64,000 nucleotides of DNA from Acidiphilium multivorum AIU301 (GTDB lineage Bacteria > Pseudomonadota > Alphaproteobacteria > Acetobacterales > Acetobacteraceae): assembly GCF_000202835.1 (NCBI RefSeq), contig NC_015186.1:1426001-1490000 (forward strand), written 5' to 3'. Below are positions 48,662 to 56,477 of this stretch, piece after piece; position 1 is the first letter of the stretch; every line of letters begins with the position of its first letter. The translations under genes and the position numbers were made by a program. Below the pieces are notes generated by a model. That model was not told the DNA's origin, searched no databases, and was given only the letters and a program-made list of their open reading frames with translations.

Positions 48662-49630
48662 TTACAGCTTGCTTGTCAAACCGGGCAGAAGGCCGGTCAC
48701 GGGCGCAAGCGGGCTCGTGCTGCCCGTGGTTCCCGTGGCGCTGGAGAGCGTGCCCGTCACCGCCGTTACCGCGCCGGTCACCGGTGCCAACAGGGTGGTC
48801 GTGCCGGTCGTCGAACCGCCCGTGGGCAGGGTGCTGGTGGCCGTGGCGAGCGTGCCGGTGATCGGCGCGAGCGCGCCGGTGGCGCTGGTGGTCGAGCCGC
48901 CGACCGGCAGGGCGCTGGTCGCCGTGTTGATCACCTGGCCGACCACGCCGGTCACCGTGCCAAGGCCGGAGCCGGTCACGCCGCCCAGCGGCGAGGTCGA
49001 GGGCAGCGAGCCGACCGCCGTGCCGGTGGCGCCGGTCAGCGTCGCCGCACCGGTGCCGAGCGCGCCCGATACCGAACCCGTCAGGTTCGTCAGCGTCTGG
49101 CCAAGCGACGTGCCGCCCGGCGTGCTCGTGCCGCCGATCGCGTTGCTCGCCGTCACCAGCGCGCCGTTCACCGCCCCGCCCAGCACAGGCACGTTGCCGG
49201 CACCATTGGCCAGCGTGTCCACCCCGCCGCCGACGGCGCCGCCCAGGCTCTGGTTCGCCGTCGCCAGCAGCGTCGAGGCCACCGGCAGCGTCGCCGTGTT
49301 GAGCGAGCCTACCTTGAGCTGAACCACCTGCCCGTTCGACAGCACGCCGACCTGAACCGGGGCATTGGGCTGCGGTGACGTGCTCAGCACATTGGCGCTG
49401 AGCAGCGGAGTCACGGTCGATGAACCGGTCGATGTGTTCAGGACCGTGACATCGGCGAGCGCGTTGGTGACGGGATCGACCGCGTCGGCGACGCCGGTGA
49501 CCGTCGGCCCGACGACGGGCAGGCCGGTGAGGCCGCTGGTGGTCAGGGTCGAGCCGGTGCCGCTCAGCAGGTCGCCCGTCTGGGTCACCGTGCCGCCGAG
49601 ACCGTCCACGATCGCGCCGAGCGGGCCACC
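48662..49630. repeat. Long dispersed direct repeat, copy 2
   Basis: Same-orientation partner of 30268-31230 at a constant offset of 18,400 bases in the best-conserved block. The two copies bracket the whole alkane module. Confidence 0.85.
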
Positions 49631-49975
49631 CGTGGTCGAGCCGGTCGAGGACAGCTGGGTGCCGACCGTCGACACCGTATTGCCGAGCGTGGTGACGAGA
49701 CCACCCGTCGCGTCGCCCGATACCGAACTGGTGGTGGCGATGGCGCCGGTCGCCGAGCCGCCGGAACTCGCGGTCGAACCGCCGCCCGAGCCGAGGCCGG
49801 AGCCGCCGGTCGAGCCGCCGCCCGCGCTCGCGGTGGAGCTGCCGGCAGCCCCGGTGACGGCGCCCGCCGCAGGCGAGGTCGCGCTGGACCCGCAGCCGGC
49901 CAGCGCCAGCACGGAACCCAGGCAGACCGTGCAGAACAGAGCCGAAGATAACGTCTTGCGAATGGACATGGACAT
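48662..49975 (-). CDS. Gly/Ser/Thr-rich repeat lipoprotein, copy 2
   Basis: A 437-residue predicted lipoprotein (lipobox LALAGC), paralogous to the gene at 30268-31485. The central 260 residues are nearly identical, e.g. TSGLTGLPVVGPTVTGVADA and SLNTATLPVASTLLATANQS. The N-terminal 40-90 stretch is different: a Gly/Ser-rich spacer (TASAGGGSTGGSGLGSGGGS). The ATG at 49975 is followed by a second in-frame ATG at codon 3. The 5' leader motif aactcctcgcgcgt is shared with copy 1. Probably a cell-surface protein with stacked beta-type repeats; role unknown. It is divergent from the 2OG-oxygenase pair. Confidence 0.75.
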   Translation of the reverse strand: MSMSIRKTLSSALFCTVCLGSVLALAGCGSSATSPAAGAVTGAAGSSTASAGGGSTGGSGLGSGGGSTASSGGSATGAIATTSSVSGDATGGLVTTLGNTVSTVGTQLSSTGSTTGGPLGAIVDGLGGTVTQTGDLLSGTGSTLTTSGLTGLPVVGPTVTGVADAVDPVTNALADVTVLNTSTGSSTVTPLLSANVLSTSPQPNAPVQVGVLSNGQVVQLKVGSLNTATLPVASTLLATANQSLGGAVGGGVDTLANGAGNVPVLGGAVNGALVTASNAIGGTSTPGGTSLGQTLTNLTGSVSGALGTGAATLTGATGTAVGSLPSTSPLGGVTGSGLGTVTGVVGQVINTATSALPVGGSTTSATGALAPITGTLATATSTLPTGGSTTGTTTLLAPVTGAVTAVTGTLSSATGTTGSTSPLAPVTGLLPGLTSKL

Positions 49976-50324
49976 TAAAAGAAACTCCTCGCGCGTGTTC
50001 AAATTCATCCTGACCCGCACCTGTTTCCGGGCGTTCGGATGGCGGGCGATGACATTTGAACTGCCACGCCCTGCAGGTGTGCTTACCATGACCGGCGGAA
50101 ATTAGTTTCAATTTTAGCGACAATTAGCAAAAAAATTTCACTATCGCATTATTTATCGGAACTTTATGTATCAACGGTTACTTCACGACGGTTTTCATCA
50201 ACCAAGGATTGAAAATTTGACACAATGTTTGCGGTCGTTTTTCACCTTTCGGTTTCAGACTGCATGAATGACACAACTCACGATGGCACCTGGCGCGATG
50301 GCCGCCGCCGGCATGTGTTGATTC
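49976..50324. other. AT-rich divergent intergenic region
   Basis: About 350 bases between repeat lipoprotein copy 2 and the 2OG oxygenase genes. The part next to the lipoprotein gene carries the leader shared with copy 1; the middle is AT-rich (around 50,100-50,240). I see no gene, tRNA or clear operator in it. Confidence 0.6.
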
Positions 50325-51011
50325 ATGTCAATGAACCCGCCCGAGGGCCCGGCTAACCGGACGTCAAATCTGGCGGATGACGATTTCATGGCGATTCTCG
50401 ATCTCGATGCCTTCCGGGCGACACCGCTCACCGAAGCCCCCTTCCAGTATCTGGTGACACCGCATTTCATTGCCCGGGAGCAGGCGCGGGCCGTGCTGCA
50501 GGACTTTCCCCGGATCGAGGTTCCGGGACTTCTGCCGCTCGAGGCGACCGATCCGGGGCCGTTGTTCCGGGCGCTGATCGACGAGCTCACGGGCAGGGAG
50601 ATCACCGCCGCCGTCTCGGAGAAGTTCGGCGTCGATCTCACCGGGCGGCCGACCATGATCACCCTGCGCGGCCGCGCCCGCGAGCGCGACGGCCGCATCC
50701 ATACCGACAGCGAGGCCAAGCTGATCACCGCCCTGCTCTATTTCAACGAGGCATGGGAAGCCGAAGGCGGCCGGCTGCGGCTGCTGCGCGGGCCGGACAA
50801 TCTTGACGACATGCTGGCCGAGGTGCCGCCGCTGCTCGGCACGCTGGTGATGTTCCGCCGCTCGGACCGGTCGTTCCACGGCCACGAACCCTTCGTCGGC
50901 GTGCGCCGCTACGTGATGATCAACTGGATGACATCGAGCCTGACCGCACAGCGCGAACTGATGCGTCACCGGCTCTCGGCCCAGGCAAAGCGGGTGCTGA
51001 GCCATGTCTGA
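50325..51011 (+). CDS. 2OG-Fe(II) oxygenase, first of a pair
   Basis: A 228-residue predicted non-heme iron dioxygenase of the prolyl-hydroxylase-like kind. The iron ligands are readable as H126-T-D128 and H185 or H187 (FHGHEPF), with the 2-oxoglutarate-binding arginine at R194/R195 (VGVRRYVMINW). The core strand pattern LITALLYFNEAWEAEGGRLRLLRG is typical. Starts at 50325, 50331 or 50388 are all possible. The 3' end overlaps the next oxygenase gene by 8 bases. The substrate is unknown; related proteins modify proteins, small molecules or surface sugars. Confidence 0.8.
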   Translation: MSMNPPEGPANRTSNLADDDFMAILDLDAFRATPLTEAPFQYLVTPHFIAREQARAVLQDFPRIEVPGLLPLEATDPGPLFRALIDELTGREITAAVSEKFGVDLTGRPTMITLRGRARERDGRIHTDSEAKLITALLYFNEAWEAEGGRLRLLRGPDNLDDMLAEVPPLLGTLVMFRRSDRSFHGHEPFVGVRRYVMINWMTSSLTAQRELMRHRLSAQAKRVLSHV

Positions 51012-51651
51012 CGCCGCCGCCTCGATCCGCCGCGCGCTGGCGGGGGCCGATGCCCGCACCGAACCCTACCGGCACTGGCTGCTCGCCGAGGTGCTGCCCG
51101 GCGAGGCCGTGAGCGCCATCCTCGCCCTGCCCTTTCCGCCGCCCGAGATCGGCGAGACGGCGGGGCGGCGGGAGACGCACAATTCCACCCGCCGCTTCTT
51201 CGCGCCGGAGGAACAGGCGCGGCATCCGGTCTGCGGGGCGCTCGCGGCCGCGTGGCAGGCGCCGGACACGATCGCGGCGATCGAGGCGATGTGCGGCGTT
51301 GATCTCGGCGGCAGCCTGCTGAGGATCGAATACTGCCAGGACCGCGATGGATTCTGGCTCGAACCGCATACCGATATCGGCGCCAAGTTCTTCACCATGC
51401 TGGTCTATCTGGCCGATCCGCCGGCCGGCGAGGACTGGGGCACCGACATCTTCGCCTCGCCCGACGAATATGTCGGCTCGGCCCCGGCCCGTCGCAACGC
51501 GGGGCTGATCTTCATCCCCGGCGAAAACACCTGGCACGGGTTCCGCCAGCGGCCGATCAGCGGGGTGCGGCGCTCGCTGATCGTGAACTACGTGACACCG
51601 GACTGGCGCTCGCGCCACGAACTCGCCTTCCCCGACCGGAAGGTGGCGTAG
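51004..51651 (+). CDS. 2OG-Fe(II) oxygenase, second of a pair
   Basis: A 215-residue protein with the same double-stranded beta-helix plan but little direct similarity to its neighbour. Iron ligands H122-T-D124 (EPHTDIGAKFFTMLVYL) and H178 (GENTWHGF), co-substrate arginine at R189/R190 (SGVRRSLIVNYV). The ATG overlaps the previous gene by 8 bases, so the two are translated together and may act on one substrate or as a heteromer. It is convergent with the PrpF-like gene across only 3 bases. Function unknown. Confidence 0.82.
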   Translation: MSDAAASIRRALAGADARTEPYRHWLLAEVLPGEAVSAILALPFPPPEIGETAGRRETHNSTRRFFAPEEQARHPVCGALAAAWQAPDTIAAIEAMCGVDLGGSLLRIEYCQDRDGFWLEPHTDIGAKFFTMLVYLADPPAGEDWGTDIFASPDEYVGSAPARRNAGLIFIPGENTWHGFRQRPISGVRRSLIVNYVTPDWRSRHELAFPDRKVA

Positions 51652-51654
51652 CTC

Positions 51655-52809
51655 CTACAAACGCGGGCCGACATGGAGCACCTCGCCCTGGAACAACCGC
51701 CGCGCGGTCCGGAACACGGTGGCGTGCGAGACCCGGGGCCCGTCCGGCCCTGAGGATACGCCGGCGGCGACGAGGATCGCGCCGGAAGGATGGCCGACCC
51801 GCACCGGATCGGCCGCCTCGCCCGGCCGGACCAGGTCATGCGCCACGGTGCCGGGCAGCCGGCAGGCCACGGCGAGGCAGAGCGCGCCGGTCAGCGGCAC
51901 CGCGCGATGCGGCTGGCCGGACGACATCATGCGCGCCAGAATGTCGACGCTCGCGGCCGTCTGCACCGCCCCTGACAGGACGGGCGCATCCGCCGGCGGC
52001 GCGAGAATGCCCACTTTCGGCACGCTGATGATCCGCGCCGCCGCCTCGAGATCGGCGGCCAGGCCCATCCGCACCGAAGCCGCGCGCCGCAGCGCCTCGA
52101 TCCCGGCGATCAGCGCGGTGTCGCGCTCCATCGCCGCCGGCGTTTCGGTCGCGGTCATCCCGAGATCGGCGGCGGCGACCAGCACGCAGGGATTGGCGGC
52201 GTCGATCAGGGTGACGCGCAGCGGCCCGAGGCCCGGCACATCGAGCCGGTCCGTCAGGTTGCCGGTCGGCAGCAGGCGCCCGGTGCCGGCACCGCCGGGA
52301 TCGGTGAAATCGAGGCGGATCGGTGCCCCGGTGCCGGCGACGCCGTCGATCGCGAGGTCACCCGTCACCGCGGCGCGGCCATCTTCCATCGGGAACCGGG
52401 CGACGATGATCTTGCCGGTATTGGTGTTGTGGATGCGCACCACCGCCTCGTTCCCCGCAGGCGGGGCGACCAGCCCCTCATCCACCGCGAAGGGGCCGAT
52501 CGCCGAGGACATGTTGCCGCAATTGCTGGCGTAATCGACCTCCGGCCGGTCGATCGCGACCTGCGCGAACGTGTAGTCGACATCCGCATCCGGCCGGCTC
52601 GGCGGGCCGACGACGCAGCATTTCGACAGCGAGGACACGCCGCCGCCCATGCCGTCGAGCTGGCGCATCGCCGGGTCCGGCGAGCCCATCGCGGCGAGGA
52701 AGATCGGCGCCCAGTCCGCCCGATCGGCGGGGAGATCGCCGGCGCGGAAGATCAGCGCCTTCGAGGTGCCGCCGCGCATGAACACGGCGCGGATTGCCCG
52801 GAGCGCCAC
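51655..52809 (-). CDS. PrpF-family isomerase (methylaconitate/methylitaconate/oxalomesaconate type)
   Basis: A 384-residue enzyme of the PrpF superfamily, diaminopimelate-epimerase fold. Family members move double bonds in unsaturated tricarboxylates or dicarboxylates (2-methylaconitate isomerase, methylitaconate delta-isomerase, oxalomesaconate tautomerase). Visible are VFMRGGTSKALIF at the N-terminus, LDGMGGGVSSLSKCCVV, and SNCGNMSSAIGPFAVDEG with the catalytic cysteine. It lies 4 bases after gntR on the same strand and is probably regulated together with the divergent mmgE-MFS-dehydrogenase genes. The exact substrate is open. Confidence 0.85.
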   Translation of the reverse strand: MALRAIRAVFMRGGTSKALIFRAGDLPADRADWAPIFLAAMGSPDPAMRQLDGMGGGVSSLSKCCVVGPPSRPDADVDYTFAQVAIDRPEVDYASNCGNMSSAIGPFAVDEGLVAPPAGNEAVVRIHNTNTGKIIVARFPMEDGRAAVTGDLAIDGVAGTGAPIRLDFTDPGGAGTGRLLPTGNLTDRLDVPGLGPLRVTLIDAANPCVLVAAADLGMTATETPAAMERDTALIAGIEALRRAASVRMGLAADLEAAARIISVPKVGILAPPADAPVLSGAVQTAASVDILARMMSSGQPHRAVPLTGALCLAVACRLPGTVAHDLVRPGEAADPVRVGHPSGAILVAAGVSSGPDGPRVSHATVFRTARRLFQGEVLHVGPRL

Positions 52810-52813
52810 CGGA

Positions 52814-53521
52814 TCAGCCCGATGCCGCCGGCGCGGCGGATGCCGGACCCGGGACCAGCGCCTGGCCGGTCAGCCGGCGATAGCCGTTCTCGACATGCGC
52901 GCGCATCGCCGCCGCCACACGGTCGGGATGGCGCGTCGCGAGGGCGGCGACGATCGCGCGGTGCTCCTCCTGCGAGCCGGCGCTGCCCTGTCCCTCGTCG
53001 AAATTGCGCCGGCGGAGCAGGTGCATCCGGTCGATCAGCTTGCGATAGAATTCGATCAGGGTCGCATTGCCGGTCAGCTCGACCAGACGGTCGTGAAAGC
53101 CGATGTTCAACGGGAAATAGGCGGCCATGTCGCCGGCCCGCGCGGCATCGGCGAGGCGGGCGAGCCAGCCGTCGAGTTCGGAGAGGATCTCGCCGGTGAC
53201 GCGCGGGGCGAGCTGGCGGCCGGCCATTTCATCGAGCGTCGCGCGCAGTTCGTAGAGTTCGTGCGCCTCGGGCTCGCGGATCTCGCGGACGAACACGCCG
53301 CGGTTCTTCTCCAGCCTGACAAGGCCCGCTTCCTCGAGCGCGCGGAATGCCTCGCGGATCGGCGCGCGGCTGACGTTGAAATGCTGGGCGAAGCTCTGTT
53401 CGCTCAGCTTGTCGCCGGCCACGAGGTCACCGCGCTTGATCAGGCCGATGATTTCTTCCCGCACCAGGTCGGCGACCGACCGGGTCTGGAGGATCCGCAG
53501 GTGGTTGAGGGGCGCGTTCAT
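52814..53521 (-). CDS. GntR-family regulator, FCD (FadR) subclass
   Basis: A 235-residue transcription factor. Residues ~12-75 form the winged helix (LVREEIIGLIKRGDLVAGDKLSEQSFAQHFNVSRAPIREAFR pattern); residues ~80-215 form the all-helical FCD ligand domain with LYELRATLDEMAGR and histidines NIGFHDRLVEL and EEHRAIVAAL that usually bind a metal to hold a carboxylate. I chose the ATG at 53521; the longer frame is antisense to mmgE. An ATTGTCGACAAT palindrome lies 55 bases upstream, between this gene and mmgE, and is probably its operator. The ligand is probably the carboxylic acid degraded by the cluster. Confidence 0.9.
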   Translation of the reverse strand: MNAPLNHLRILQTRSVADLVREEIIGLIKRGDLVAGDKLSEQSFAQHFNVSRAPIREAFRALEEAGLVRLEKNRGVFVREIREPEAHELYELRATLDEMAGRQLAPRVTGEILSELDGWLARLADAARAGDMAAYFPLNIGFHDRLVELTGNATLIEFYRKLIDRMHLLRRRNFDEGQGSAGSQEEHRAIVAALATRHPDRVAAAMRAHVENGYRRLTGQALVPGPASAAPAASG

Positions 53522-53568
53522 GGGTCCGTTATTGCCGTGCCGACGGGGTTTCGCCAAGAGGTTGCCAT

Positions 53569-53587
53569 ATTGTCGATTGTCGACAAT
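53569..53587. promoter_or_regulatory. GntR/FCD-type operator between gntR and mmgE
   Basis: ATTGTCG-ATTGTCGACAAT: a perfect 12-base palindrome (53576-53587) preceded by one more half-site. It matches the TTGTNNACAA-like plan of FadR-subclass regulators. It sits 31 bases before the mmgE start and 55 before gntR, so one bound dimer could control both directions. Confidence 0.7.
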
Positions 53588-53617
53588 ACTACGATTCAAC
53601 CACCAAGGAGGATCTGC

Positions 53618-54985
53618 ATGCCCGACCACGCCCCACCAGCCGGCAAGGTGGTCCCCGTCACCCGCATCCTGGCGGAATACGCCGCCGCCGCATCGCCGGA
53701 GACGCTGCCAGCGCCGGTGCGCAAGGAAGCCGCCCGCACCTTCCTCAACTGGCTTGGTTGCGCGATCGGCGGCTGCCGCCACGAGGCCGTCGATGCCGCG
53801 ATCGCGGCGCTTTCGCCGTTCGCCGGGCCGGGCCGCTCGGTCGTTGCCGGCCGCACCGAGCGCCTCGATCCGCTGAACGCCAGCCTGATCAACGGGATCA
53901 GCTCGCATGTCTTCGATTTCGACGACACCCATCTGCGCACCGTGATCCATCCCGCCGGGCCGGTCGCGAGCGCGTTGCTGGCCTATGCGGGCGTGCAGCC
54001 GATTTCGGGGCGCGATTTCGTCAATGCGCTGGTCGTCGGCATCGAGGCGGAGTGCCGGATCGGCAATGCCGTCTATCCCGAGCACTACGATGTCGGCTGG
54101 CATATCACCGGCTCGGTCGGCGCCTTCGGCGCGGCCGCCGCGATCGGGCGGATCCTCGGGCTCGACGGCGAGCGGATGGCCTGGGCGCTCGGCATCGCGG
54201 CGAGCCAGCCGGTCGGGTTGCGCGAGATGTTCGGCAGCATGACCAAGAGTTTCCATCCCGGCCGCGCGGCGCAGAACGGCATGACGGCGGCCCTGCTCGC
54301 CGCGAAGGGCTATACGAGTTCGCCGCAGGCGCTGGAGGCGAAGCGGGGCTGGATGAACGTCCTCAGCACCCGGCACGACGCGCGCGAGATCACCGAAGGG
54401 CTGGGGTCACAGTTCGAGATCCTGGCCAACACCTACAAGCCGTTCGCCTGCGGCATCGTGATGCATCCGGTGATCGATGCCTGCATCCAGCTTCGCGAGG
54501 AGCACGGCGTGGACGCGGGAAGCGTCCGCTCGGTCGCGCTGCGCGTCCATCCGCTGGTGCTGGAACTGACCGGCAAGACCGCGCCGCAAAGCGGGCTCGA
54601 GGGCAAGTTCAGCATCTATCATGCCGCCGCGGTGGCGCTGACCGAAGGCGATGGCGGCGAGGAGCAGTTCAGCGACCGCGCCGTCAACGATCCGGCCATC
54701 GTGGCCCTGCGCGGCCGGGTGAACGCGACGGTCGACACCGCCATGCCGGCCGATGCGGCGCAGGTGGTGCTGACCCGCACCGACGGCACCACGACCGAGA
54801 TCCGGATCGACCACGCGATCGGCAGCCTGGCGCGGCCGATGTCCGACCGCGACCTTGAACGCAAGTTCACCGGACTTGCCGCACCACACCTCGATGACGA
54901 CGCGATCAGGCGGCTCATCGATCTCTGCTGGCGCCTCGAAGCGCTCGATGACGTCTCGCTCATTGCCGAGGCGTCAACCCGCTAG
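53618..54985 (+). CDS. MmgE/PrpD family protein
   Basis: A 455-residue member of the MmgE/PrpD superfamily, which includes 2-methylcitrate dehydratase (PrpD) and cis-aconitate decarboxylase. Seen are TFLNWLGCAIGG near the N-terminus, the HVFDFDDTHLRTVIHPAGPVASALLA active-site block, GWHITGSVGAFGAAAA, and FHPGRAAQNGMTAALLAAKGYT. AAGGAGG precedes the ATG at 53618. The gene begins the unit MmgE-MFS-dehydrogenase controlled from the GntR operator. PrpB and PrpC are missing, so this is not a methylcitrate cycle; hydration/dehydration or decarboxylation of a related acid is likely. Confidence 0.88.
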   Translation: MPDHAPPAGKVVPVTRILAEYAAAASPETLPAPVRKEAARTFLNWLGCAIGGCRHEAVDAAIAALSPFAGPGRSVVAGRTERLDPLNASLINGISSHVFDFDDTHLRTVIHPAGPVASALLAYAGVQPISGRDFVNALVVGIEAECRIGNAVYPEHYDVGWHITGSVGAFGAAAAIGRILGLDGERMAWALGIAASQPVGLREMFGSMTKSFHPGRAAQNGMTAALLAAKGYTSSPQALEAKRGWMNVLSTRHDAREITEGLGSQFEILANTYKPFACGIVMHPVIDACIQLREEHGVDAGSVRSVALRVHPLVLELTGKTAPQSGLEGKFSIYHAAAVALTEGDGGEEQFSDRAVNDPAIVALRGRVNATVDTAMPADAAQVVLTRTDGTTTEIRIDHAIGSLARPMSDRDLERKFTGLAAPHLDDDAIRRLIDLCWRLEALDDVSLIAEASTR

Positions 54986-55045
54986 GGATTCCGCCTCTCG
55001 CGCCCGCGCAAAAGAACAACAAGGCTTGAACAGGAGGAAACGATC

Positions 55046-56446
55046 ATGGAACAGGTTCTGGACAGGACGGCAGCGCGACATACCGTGCTGGCGCGCATCG
55101 ACCGCCTGCCGCCATCGCGGCATCTGGTCGGGCTGGTCGGGCGTATCGCGGCCGGTGGCTGGTTCGAGTTCTATGAACTCTTCATGCCGGGCTTCATCTC
55201 GCTCGGCCTCGTGCGCGCGGGCATTTTCGTCGCGAAGCCCGGCAGCATGTTCGATCCGCACCTGTTTGCGAGCTTCCTCGCCAGCTTCTTCATCGGCATG
55301 CTGCTGAGCACGGCCGGGTTCGGCTTCATCTCCGACCGGTTCGGCCGGCGGGCGATCTTCGTCTATTCCATGGCCGTCTATTCGCTTGCGCAGCTGACCA
55401 TCGCCTTCCTGTCGAACCCCGCGGCGATTGATGCCGCGCGCTTCGTCGCCGGCCTCGCGGTCGGGATGCAGCTCATCAACAATGACAGCTTTCTGACCGA
55501 GCTCACGCCCCGCGCGGCCCGCGGGCGCTACATGGCGGCGTCGTTCATCTTCGTGCTCACCGCGATACCGGTGGCGGCCTTCCTCGCGGCCATGCTGGTT
55601 CCCGCGGCGCCGTTCGGCATCGCCGGCTGGCGCTGGGTGGTGGCGATCGGCGCCCTCAGCGGCGTGGTGGTCATGTTCGTTCAGCGCGGGCTTCCGGAAT
55701 CGCCGCGCTGGCTCGAAGTGCATGGCCGCTACGACGAGGCGGACCGCGTCGTCGCGGCGATCGAGGCGAGGATCGAGGCGGAAACCGGCAGGAAGCTGCC
55801 CGATCCCGTCGCCGATGTGCCCGACGCGACGGCCGCGAGCGGACACTGGAGCGAAATGTTTTCCTCCTTCTACCTGCCGCGCACGCTGATGATCTCGATC
55901 TTCCAGTTCGCGCAGACCATCGCGGTGTTCGGGTTTACCGCCTTCGTTCCGATGCTGCTGGTCAAACAGGGATTCACGATCATCCACTCGCTCTACTACA
56001 CGACGATGATCGTCCTGCTCGCGCCGGTCGGCGCGATCTGCGGCACGATCTTCGCGGAACGGATCGAGCGCAAGTGGCAGCTCGTCGGCACGGCGGTGCT
56101 GATCGGCGTGAGCGGCATCGCATTTGTCCACGCGCATACGGTGGCTCTGGTGATCATCAGCGGCGCGCTGATCGCGCTCGGAAACAACTGGATGATCGCG
56201 ATTTTCCATCCCTATGCGGCGGAGCTGTTTCCAACCCGCATCCGCGCGCGAGCCGTGGGCTTTACCTTCGCCTGGAGCCGCGTGAGTTCGATCTTCATCG
56301 GCTACTGGGTCGCCGACCTGCTGGCGGGATTCGGCCCGGCCGGGGTGTTCGTGATGATCGGCCTCGGCATGCTGGCGATCATCCTTTCGGTCGGCCTGTT
56401 CGGCCCGCGGACGAACGGGCAGAGCCTGGAAATCCTGTCTCCCTGA
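55046..56446 (+). CDS. MFS transporter, probably for an organic acid
   Basis: A 466-residue major-facilitator protein with about 12 membrane helices. It has the loop 2-3 signature GFISDRFGRRAIFVYSM and the repeat PESPRWLEVHGRYDEADRVV between helices 6 and 7, which places it with the sugar/metabolite-H+ symporter group (SP/AAHS-like). AGGAGG precedes the ATG at 55046, 60 bases after mmgE. The operon context suggests uptake of the acid handled by the PrpF, MmgE and dehydrogenase proteins. The N-terminal residues GGWFEFYELFMPG are like those of aromatic/organic acid transporters. Confidence 0.87.
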   Translation: MEQVLDRTAARHTVLARIDRLPPSRHLVGLVGRIAAGGWFEFYELFMPGFISLGLVRAGIFVAKPGSMFDPHLFASFLASFFIGMLLSTAGFGFISDRFGRRAIFVYSMAVYSLAQLTIAFLSNPAAIDAARFVAGLAVGMQLINNDSFLTELTPRAARGRYMAASFIFVLTAIPVAAFLAAMLVPAAPFGIAGWRWVVAIGALSGVVVMFVQRGLPESPRWLEVHGRYDEADRVVAAIEARIEAETGRKLPDPVADVPDATAASGHWSEMFSSFYLPRTLMISIFQFAQTIAVFGFTAFVPMLLVKQGFTIIHSLYYTTMIVLLAPVGAICGTIFAERIERKWQLVGTAVLIGVSGIAFVHAHTVALVIISGALIALGNNWMIAIFHPYAAELFPTRIRARAVGFTFAWSRVSSIFIGYWVADLLAGFGPAGVFVMIGLGMLAIILSVGLFGPRTNGQSLEILSP

Positions 56447-56477
56447 ACCCAAAACTGCAAAGAAGGCAATCGAGATA

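Noticed and set aside
30268-49975. Composite transposon around the alkane genes
   Set aside because: The bracketing repeats are lipoprotein genes, not insertion sequences; no transposase, terminal inverted repeats or target-site duplications were found.
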